64,000 nucleotides of DNA from Myotis daubentonii (lineage: Eukaryota > Chordata > Mammalia > Chiroptera > Vespertilionidae): positions 93,529,059-93,593,058 of the forward strand of contig NC_081841.1 in the NCBI RefSeq assembly GCF_963259705.1, written 5' to 3'. The position numbers and the translations under genes are program-made. Within the stretch, counting starts at the first letter, position 1; every line of letters begins with the position of its first letter. This document shows, one piece after another, positions 57,080-64,000 of this stretch. The notes beneath the pieces are model-generated. The model saw only the letters and a list, made by a program, of their open reading frames with translations, did not search any database and was not told the origin of the DNA.

Positions 57080-57230
57080 TTAAAGTAGACAATGATGGAG
57101 ACTCAGCCTAAGGCAGTGGCAACAGGAATGGAAAGAGAAAAGGGTTCCACGGTAAAATTGACAGAATTTGGAGGTAGGTAAGGGAGAGAGAGGAGTAGGA
57201 AAATAAGATGGCCCAGTAGGGACACTGTAA
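57080..57230. repeat. old interspersed repeat, possible
   Basis: AATGATGGAGACTCAGCC, GGCAGTGGCAACAGGAATGG and TTGACAGAATTTGGAGG recall a common mammalian repeat that often continues the 17765-type unit. Uncertain. Confidence 0.35.
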
Positions 57231-57264
57231 GATAGAACCAAACTGCAAAACTTCACACATTTAT

Positions 57265-59200
57265 TAGTCAATCATGGTAGACTCCTGGGGCTGATTTGGA
57301 ATGCGTATTCACAAGCATTCGGCATCAGGAAACCAGTCAAAGAATCATGACTGGACTGCAGGGCTCGCCGGAAAGGAAATGAGGTCAAGGCCATCTCCTG
57401 GGAGGCGAGGAGACTGGAGGACCCAGGCGCACAGAGAGAGAGGAGACATGGGGAGAAGACATTTTTCCTAAATTATAAGTTTTGGGATCACCTGCGCTGG
57501 GAGTGAAAATGGGCTGGAAGTCACTAGTCCCCAAGTTCTTTTCTTGTTCACATGGATATGATGCAAAACTACTGAACGGTTTCCAATTCTACCATAGTAG
57601 AAAAAGAAAGAAACACGACCACATGCACCACAGCTCAGAGTGTTAATGACCACATTTAAGGTGTGCTTCAAACAGCCATGTGCAGTGTGAGCACGCCCCA
57701 GACTCAAGTCAGAGTAAACAGTTATATTTACCGGCACCAGGCCTAAAATAGAAACCCTGCAGCAAGTGCTTCTCTCATTAGCAGTGTCTCTTTGATGCCT
57801 AAGTGGGAACCCGTAGAAGGGCTGGTGTCAACTGTTAATGCCAGAAACAGTGGCTGGTGGAAAATGCTTTCTCTTTCACATTTTATGGAGAAATTCAAAC
57901 AGCACCAGATTCATAGTGTGGGAATATCTTTGGTGGAAATGCTCAGATACTTTTCTCTTTGGCTGTAGCTAGTCTCCATGGGTAGATGCTCATTATGGGA
58001 AGAGCCCCAGACAGGCCACCGAGGGAACCTATAGGCTCACTGTTTAAAATAATGCTTAAAACAGCCACAAAGTTAACTGTTCTGAGCCTCTTTGAGGATC
58101 CCACGACGGTTCTGTATTAATGAGGGTTTTGTTTTTTTCCATCTAGATAAAAACCAATCTACCCATCAAGGTAGCTGGTACGTTTTATTCATTTGCTTCC
58201 CATTAAACTCTGTCTCTGAAGTACACACGTGTATTTATTTCATTGGTCGGTGTGTGGGAGAGAGATATAGACACAGGGTAAGAGTCACAAAGAAAGACAA
58301 AGACAAAAGTGCCTCGTCTGTTTCTGCCGCCTCCTCTTTTAGTTGTCTGTCTATTGAACCGTCTGTCTCTAAAATTGAGTAAATGGTGGCCTTTTTTTCT
58401 CTGCTCTTAACCAGCAGTTTCTTGGCTCTGGGTCTGTGTGTTCACAAGACACGTCAATGTCACCGAGGATGGACGTACCTGGTTTTCTGGAGCTACTGAT
58501 TGGGCCTGTGAGGTCTGAGGGAAGAGCAGAAGGAGTAGATGCTGGCAGCTTCAGGTTCCATCCAAGTGGAGTGGGATTTGGGGAGAAACAGGAGAGGAGA
58601 GAGACCCAGGACATCTTGTCTGATGTCACTGCCTGCCGGGCACTGGCCGGTCACTCCTGTAGTAAGCGTCAGGAAGGGAGATGGGTAGAATTTGTACAGA
58701 CTGGTTGAAATTTTTGCGGGCTGAGTGGATTGTCGGATTTCGAATTCAAAATGTTAGCCCATTTGACGTTTCAAAGATTCTTTGCCTAACAAGATGAATT
58801 TACTTAGTATCCTTCCAGGAAAAGCAAAGACATTACAGTGAAAAGTTTTCTTTTTTATTCTGTGACAGAATTCTAATAACGCCCTGCATATCATGGTATC
58901 ATATGTTTATTTACCTTCTTTTCCCAGCTGCACTCTCACTTGGCTCTGTAAGGAAGGAAGAGATGGACTGCTATCTCCTCTTTTTGTTCCAGGACATTCC
59001 TCCTTTCTGATAGTAATTATGTGATTGATCAGCTCTTACCTTTTTCTTTGGTTACCAGGAAGCTCAAACATCACTTATTCTATTTTTCTTTGGCTTTGAG
59101 TTTTGTTTGTATTTCTATTTTCCCTGTTTTTGTTTTTTTTTCTTTTCTGATTATATTTTGCCGTTTTATTCTCCTTTGAGTATTGGTTAGAAGTTCATTG
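57265..59200. other. long repeat-poor stretch
   Basis: Contains no repeat that I recognise between 57280 and about 59090. A plus frame of 96 codons (58092-58382) and opposing frames at 58369-58708 lack motifs. It could hold a conserved non-coding element or an unrecognised exon. Confidence 0.4.
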
Positions 59201-59204
59201 CATT

Positions 59205-59475
59205 AATTCAACAAATATTTATTACCCCTCACACTCCCCTTTCCTCTTCTCTGGTTTTATTTATCTCCCTAGCATTAACAACATCTAACATGCCAGACAT
59301 TTTATGTATTTCTTGTTTACTATATATATCCCCTGCCTTCCTAACACTTTCAGTAGAAATTAAGCTCCAGGAGGGCAAGAGTTTTGTTACTTTTGTTCCA
59401 TACTATATTTCCAGAGTCTAGAGCAGTGCCTGGCACATTGAAGGCCTTCAGTGAATGCCTGTTGAGTGAAACAAT
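59205..59475 (+). repeat. L2 LINE 3' end
   Basis: TTTATTTATCTCCCTAGCAT, AAGCTCCAGGAGGGCAAGAG, GAGCAGTGCCTGGCACATTG and TCAGTGAATGCCTGTTGAGT close an L2 in sense orientation. Confidence 0.88.
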
Positions 59476-59479
59476 CACC

Positions 59480-60625
59480 AACTCATGCCACATTCTGTGC
59501 GAGGAGGTGGGAATCAGAGCTGGCTCATGGGAATGTGGCCTCTGCAGGCTCACAGGACCCCGCACTTAAGGTGAGTGCGGCCCCACACTTGTTCTAATGC
59601 TCTGCTGTCACCATCTTGAAATTCCTAATACGTTTTGGAAAAAGAGTCCCATGTTTCTATTTTACACTGGGCTCTATGAATTCTGTGACCAGTCCTGATA
59701 GAATACACAAGTATCATTACCTGCATGAATGTTTTGATCTAATGGGTTGGGGGAATCATAAAAAAGATACATGACATAATAATTATTTTAACATAAAAGA
59801 TATATATGTATACACACATACACATCTGCATGCATTGTTTGAGGTAGGGACAATGCTTTTTCTTAAGCCTCACCCTTAATGCATCATCTATAATTTCCTG
59901 TTTTCATTTCTTTAAAGTGGAGGGAGAGGATAAAGACACACTTGAAAAGAAATTGGACTGCAGAATTCTTCTATAGTTTCATAATCCCCTCCCCTACCTT
60001 TTATAATTGTTTCACTCCCATATAAGCAGCAAGTTTTTGTGCCTCACCTTAACCAAGTCTTTTCAAATTATTCAATTTAGTTTTCATGTGAATGAATACT
60101 TTTTGCACTCACATTTCATTGGCTTATATAATGCTTAATTTAATTGTGTAAGTTACAATAGCATGTACAACCAGCATGAATCAATTTGGGAACAATATGA
60201 ATGGCTCTTGATAAACAAAAACTAAACAAGAAAGAGAAAGGAATATGCAGCCTTATTAAAGAGTGGCCTGCCAGCTGCCAGCATTTGGGGTACCTCGGGT
60301 ATCGATCAGTGTGACTCACAGAGAGGTGGAAATGTTGGTGAATCTGGGAAGTCAGGTAAGTGGACGTTGGTAAAAGAATTTCTATTGTCATTGATGCTAT
60401 GAGAACCATAACAGGGAGATTCAGCTGAGTCACGAGGATCACAGGAGGTTTCCCTGAGGTAGTTATGACTGAGCTGAACTAGAAAAATAATTAAATAAAT
60501 GAAGGGTTAACAGTGGCCCAGGTGAAGGGAGAGGAGCATTCCAGGCTGTAGGAAGAGCATGTGCAAAGGCCGTGTAAGGAGTGGGGGGGGGAAGGACATG
60601 GCATATTCATAGACTTATGATAATT
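59480..60625. other. no recognised gene
   Basis: AT-rich. GGAGAGGAGCATTCCAGGCT at about 60530 belongs to a common old repeat. Nothing else. Confidence 0.5.
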
Positions 60626-60631
60626 CTTACA

Positions 60632-60696
60632 GTTTTAAATTTTATGATGGTGCAAAAGTAATACTCATCCAGTAGAAACTGTGCTTTAAATTTTGA
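60632..60696 (+). mobile_element. Tigger-type element, left piece
   Basis: TTTATGATGGTGCAAAAGTA, CATCCAGTAGAAACTGTGCT and TTAAATTTTGA match a known Tigger consensus, cut by a Helitron. Confidence 0.7.
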
Positions 60697-61250
60697 TCTT
60701 TACTAATAAAAGGGTAATATGCTAATTAGACTGGGTCAACCAACATCTTCCAGATGTCCGACTTCCTTATGGACAGTTAGGGAGCGATCAGGCTGGCAGG
60801 GGGGCAGTTAGGGGGGCCCAGGCTAGCGGGTGGGTAGTAGGCTATCAGGGGGGCAGTTAAGGGGTGTCCAGGCTGCAGGGGACCAGTTAGGGGGCAACCA
60901 GGCCAGCAAGCAGAGGCAGTTAGGGGTGATCAGGCAGGTTGGCAGGGGACAGTTAGGAGGCAATCAGGCAAGCCAGCAGGGGAGCAGTTAGGGGGTGACC
61001 AGGCTAGCAGGGGGGCAGTTAGGGAGAAATCAGGCTGGCAAGTAGAGGTAGTTAGGGGCAATCAGGCAGACAGGTAGAGTGGTTAGGGGTGATCAAGCAG
61101 GCAGGTAGAGTGGTTAGGGGCGATCAGGCAGGCAGGCAGGCAGGCGAGTGGTTAGGAGCCAGCGGTCCCTGATTGCGAGAGGGATGACTACTGGCAGTAG
61201 GACATCCCCCGAGGGGTCCCAGATTGGAGAGGGTGCAGGCTGGGATGAGG
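60697..61250 (+). mobile_element. Helitron with tandem array, 3' end missing
   Basis: Starts TCTTTACTAATAAAAGGG after an A, then GTAATATGCTAATTAGACTG, AACATCTTCCAGATGTCCGA and about 11 degenerate units of 33-45 bp (GGCAGTTAGGGGGTGATCAG type) up to about 61145. The 3' hairpin and CTAG end are absent; the last Helitron-like sequence is GTGCAGGCTGGGATGAGGGA. Confidence 0.82.
60770..61145 (+). repeat. minisatellite in Helitron
   Basis: About 11 imperfect units sharing CAGTTAGGGG, GATCAGGC and GGCAGG. Nine contain TTAGGG. It ends in a (GGCA)n slip. Confidence 0.85.
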
Positions 61251-61329
61251 GACCTTATTTAAAAGGGGCCACATACTAAACCTGAAAAACTCAGAGACCT
61301 AAAGTAACCACACAGGATGGTCTTCAATG

Positions 61330-61575
61330 AAAACTTCATGCTGGCAATGTGTGGTAGGTACTCTGTAATGATGTTGGGCAGTGGCAATGAGCTGCAGCTC
61401 CCAGTCAGCCATGCAGTCCTGAGGGTAAACAACATTACTTTGTAGTATATTCATTGTGTTAGATGATTTTGCCCAACTGAAAGCTAATGTAAATGTTCTG
61501 AGCCATTTAAGGTAGGCAAGACTAAGCTATGATGTTCAGTAGGTTAGGTATATTAAATGCACTTTCCAACTGTGG
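61330..61575 (+). mobile_element. Tigger-type element, right piece
   Basis: GATGTTGGGCAGTGGCAATG, AGCTGCAGCTCCCAGTCAGC, GATTTTGCCCAACTGAAAGC and CTATGATGTTCAGTAGGTTA continue the element begun at 60632 in the same orientation. Confidence 0.75.
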
Positions 61576-61700
61576 ACATTAAGAAATGTCCAAACCTCTA
61601 AGAATTTTTATGAGTTTATTTGAGCCAAACTGACAATTGCCAGGAAGCAAAATCTCAATGGATTGAAAAATGCTCTGGAAAATGGCAGTTATACCACTTA
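61576..61700. repeat. unrecognised sequence, possibly a repeat half
   Basis: AGTTTATTTGAGCCAAACTG and GACAATTGCCAGGAAGCAAA feel like part of an old dispersed repeat, which would continue after 62857 beyond the Helitrons. I cannot name it. Confidence 0.3.
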
Positions 61701-61722
61701 TCTAATCTAATAAAAGACAAGC

Positions 61723-61815
61723 ATGCAAATTGACTGTACCTTCGCTATGCCTCAAGCCACACCCACCAGCCAATCAGAGCGACTATATGCAAATTAACCC
61801 AACCAAGATGGCGGC
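61723..61815 (+). promoter_or_regulatory. promoter-like cluster in Helitron
   Basis: Two octamer motifs ATGCAAAT (61723-61730, 61787-61794), a CCAAT box in AGCCAATCAGAG (CCAAT at 61770-61774) and AAGATGGCGGC (61805-61815), a YY1-type start-site motif common in housekeeping promoters. No TATA box. All are visible; function is inferred. Confidence 0.5.
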
Positions 61816-61948
61816 CGGCAGCCACAGAGCTGGAGCGAGCAGGAGGTTTGGTTGCTCCAGTGATGGAGGAAGCCAAGCTTCCCGCCTGCCACGGCCAGCA
61901 CTGGGCTCCACTGAAGGCAACAAAGTTTCAATTATAGAAGGTAAATAA
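61730..61948 (+). other. exon-like open frame inside Helitron, copy 1
   Basis: The frame opens upstream at 61730. The likelier start is the ATG at 61808 (A at -3, G at +4), giving 44 full codons (133 bases) to a splice-donor match AAG|GTAAAT at 61940/61941, with a stop just beyond. The peptide is rich in Ala, Gly, Ser and Arg at its start. The same frame is open in the copy at 44592-44804, in the same register and length. No family recognised. Confidence 0.5.
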
Positions 61949-62393
61949 ATCCCAGAATAAAAAGAAAGAAAAAAAGGAGAGGCTGGGAGCTTCTGTCGCT
62001 GGGGGGGGGGGGGGGGGGGGGGCTTGGCCAGACTGAAAACAGCCCTCAGCCCCTCACCCAGACTGGCCAGGCACCCCAGTGGGGACCCCCCACCCTAAAG
62101 GGGGTGTGGCCAGCCTGCAAACAGCCATCAGCCCCTCACCCAGGCTGGCCAGGCACCCCAGGGGGACCCCCACCCTGAAGGGGGTGAGGGCAGCCTGAAA
62201 ACAGCCATCAGCCCCTCACCCAGGCTGGCCAGGACCCCAGTGGGGACCCCCACCCTGAAGGGGGTGTGATCAGGTGCAAACACCCATCAACCCCTCACCC
62301 AGGCTGGCCAGGCACCCCAGTGGGAACCCCACCCTGATCTGGAACACCATTCAGGGCAAACCAGCTGGCCCCCACCCATGCACCAGGCCTCTA

Positions 62394-62856
62394 TCCTATA
62401 TAATAAAAGGGTAATATGCAAACTGACCCTAACAGCAGAATGACTGGGAATGACTGGTCACTATGACACACACTGACCACCAGGGGGCAGATGCTCAATG
62501 CAGGAGCTGCCCCCTGGCGGTCAGTGTGCTCCCATAGGGGAGCTCTGCTCAGCCACAAGCCAGGCTGACGGCTGCCATTACAGTGGTGGTGGTGGGAGCC
62601 TCTCCCGCCTCCTCAGCAGCACTAAGGACGTCTAACTGCAGCTTAGGCCTTCTCCCCGCTGGCAAGTGGACATCCCCCAAGGGCTCCTGGGCTGCCGGAG
62701 GGATATCTGATACCAGCTTAGGCCCAATTCCCCAGGGATCGGGCCTAAGCCAGCAGGTGGTCATCCCCCAAGGGGTCCTAAACTGCAAGAGGGCACAGGC
62801 CAGGCTGAGGGACCCTCCCCCCCGACTGCACAAATTTTTGTGCACTGGGCCTCTAG
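62394..62856 (+). mobile_element. non-autonomous Helitron, inner half of composite
   Basis: Starts TCCTATATAATAAAAGGG directly after the CTA end of the outer half, and ends with hairpin TGCACAAATTTTTGTGCA, then CTGGGCCTCTAG, followed by T. 463 bp, sister of 43625-44088. The opposing 93- and 108-codon frames are transposon sequence. Confidence 0.93.
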
Positions 62857-62859
62857 TGT

Positions 62860-63495
62860 TATAGATAAGAATCAAAGGTGAAGATGTGAGGGTATTATAT
62901 GAAATTCATTGATGATAGATTAGAGAGGTGGGAGAAAGCAAAGCGGGGAAACCTCTGGGATTGGATAAAAAGTAGAATGGATAGACACATATTTCTTTAC
63001 ATTGGTGGGTGTAGGATTAACAACTGATACTTACAGAACATAGAAATGGTGTGTGGGAGAACAAGGCAACAATAAGGGTTCTGTGATTTCGAGTTCTGGT
63101 AGGAGATTATCCTCTCCGGAGTCTGGCAAAAAGGGATGTTATCATAGATACAAAAAGACAATAGGCAGACTCAGTTAATGTCAAGACTGACCTTTGTCAA
63201 GGAAGATACTGGCCTAGGACATGACTATCTGCCATAACTTGATTTTAGTTAGGAAGTTTTCATTTCAGACCATCCTGCATGGTTACTTTAGATCTCTGAG
63301 TTTGTCAAGTTTAGTATGTGGCCCCTTTTCCATTCACATGACTTAATGATAGTTTCCATTTATGGTGGCTTTAGCAGGAATTAATACCATCTTAAGTTGA
63401 GACCATCTGTATATGATTTGCTGAAAGTGGTACAGAAAACCTGTAGCCAAGCTAGTGCTATAGACCAGTCCTTCTGACTCATCAGAGGTAGCTGA
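62860..63495. other. no gene recognised
   Basis: May continue the repeat half at 61576-61700. Landmarks GAGTCTGGCAAAAAGGG and ATGTCAAGACTGACCTTTG are familiar from old mammalian repeats, but I cannot place them. Confidence 0.35.
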
Positions 63496-63499
63496 GAAA

Positions 63500-63640
63500 A
63501 GGGAAAGAAGGTTGGATTTAAGAGCTCTGGCAAATCACTATTTTCTCGGAGCCTCTCTCATCAGCTTTACCTCTTTCTTGTGAGGATGATATGTGATGAC
63601 CGTGTAAAGAACTCAACACAAGTAGCATTCAGAGTCAGTT
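63500..63640 (+). repeat. MIR relic
   Basis: CAAATCACTATTTTCTCGGA, GCCTCTCTCATC and TTGTGAGGATGATATGTGA fit a worn sense MIR. Confidence 0.55.
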
Positions 63641-63807
63641 TCCATGTCCTCCCTACCATCCCTCAACCCCCAGTTTCCTTTTTTCATTTTCTCCTTAATC
63701 CAAGAAGAGATGGATGACATGAGAGGAGAGAGAGCATATGGATATTTACCTTAAGAAGGGTGACGAGCTTCAAGTTGGGTTACCAGCTGGAGAGATATAG
63801 ATTAGAA

Positions 63808-64000
63808 CAGTGGTTCCCAATCTTTTTTTTTTTACCATGCCCCACCTAAGCATCTCTAAAATTCTGAGCCCCTCCCCCCATCCCATGACTTATAATTCTT
63901 ATTATCAAAAAATGAACTCCTATTCACATGGAGGAAGCCTAAAACTTGGTCTAAATAAGCTTCTAAAGAACATGGCATCCATGAAAGAGAAAAATAAAAG
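63808..64000 (+). mobile_element. DNA-transposon-like repeat, cut by window end
   Basis: CAGTGGTTCCCAATCTTTTT is a hAT-type terminal repeat, then ACCATGCCCCACCTAAGCAT and TAAAATTCTGAGCCCCTCCC. The other end is outside the window. Confidence 0.55.

Larger units (their letters stand above)
61701..62393 (+). mobile_element. non-autonomous Helitron, outer half with captured segment
   Basis: Inserted after an A. Starts TCTAATCTAATAAAAGAC, then a promoter-like and exon-like segment (61719-61946), an A/G-rich stretch, a run of 22 G (62001-62022), four GC-rich tandem units of about 82 bp (62023-62345) and the end CACCAGGCCTCTA. It has lost the full 3' palindrome but ends where the next Helitron starts. 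693 bp. Confidence 0.88.

Noticed and set aside
60770..61145. Interstitial telomere or CRISPR-like array
   Set aside because: Units are degenerate and 33-45 bp without unique spacers, and they lie inside a Helitron.
62549..62875. Opposing frames of 93 and 108 codons
   Set aside because: Both are Helitron sequence; the same stretch appears inverted at 43650-43991 with different frame lengths.

Overview
This 64 kb window is non-coding DNA from a vespertilionid bat (Myotis, Eptesicus or a close relative). The diagnosis rests on mobile elements. There are tRNA-derived VES SINEs of at least three subfamilies. There are Helitrons with the vespertilionid termini (5' TC..TAATAAAAGG, 3' hairpin plus GGGCCTCTAG). 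There are two SPIN-type hAT elements and several other short hAT elements. These lie on an ordinary placental background of MIR, L2, old L1, MaLR LTR and Tigger/Charlie relics.

I found no exon of a recognisable cellular gene. All long open frames lack family motifs, conflict with frames on the other strand or lie inside repeats. The window is best read as intergenic or intronic sequence. No rRNA, true tRNA or CRISPR was seen.

Layout: 0-12 kb has MIR relics, one probable solo LTR (2328-2813), VES SINEs and Charlie-type MITEs. 12.9-14.1 kb is an old L1 3' region on the minus strand. 14-27 kb is mostly unique, with VES copies, a SPIN element (18432-18643), TG and CA microsatellites and an LTR-like repeat. 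27.9-28.7 kb shows a Tigger element inserted into a Charlie element. 33.9-34.2 kb is a small Helitron. 37-39.4 kb holds two L2 fragments, one split by a VES with a 16-bp target duplication. 39.8 and 41.2 kb carry two hAT MITEs. 43.6-44.8 kb is a composite of two abutting Helitrons inside a MIR. 45.6-47.5 kb is a MaLR LTR plus internal relic, split by a VES. 47.9 kb is the second SPIN. 55.5-57 kb is a decayed L1 ORF2 carrying a VES and a MER5A. 60.7-62.9 kb is Helitron-rich: one truncated Helitron inside a Tigger relic, then a second, inverted copy of the composite Helitron.

The most interesting object is the composite Helitron, present twice in opposite orientation about 17 kb apart. Its outer half carries octamer motifs, a CCAAT box, an AAGATGGCGGC start-site motif, an ATG in good context, an open frame and a GTAAAT splice donor. 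It looks like a captured promoter and first exon on a rolling-circle transposon. Family names come from recalled consensus sequences and were not checked by search.
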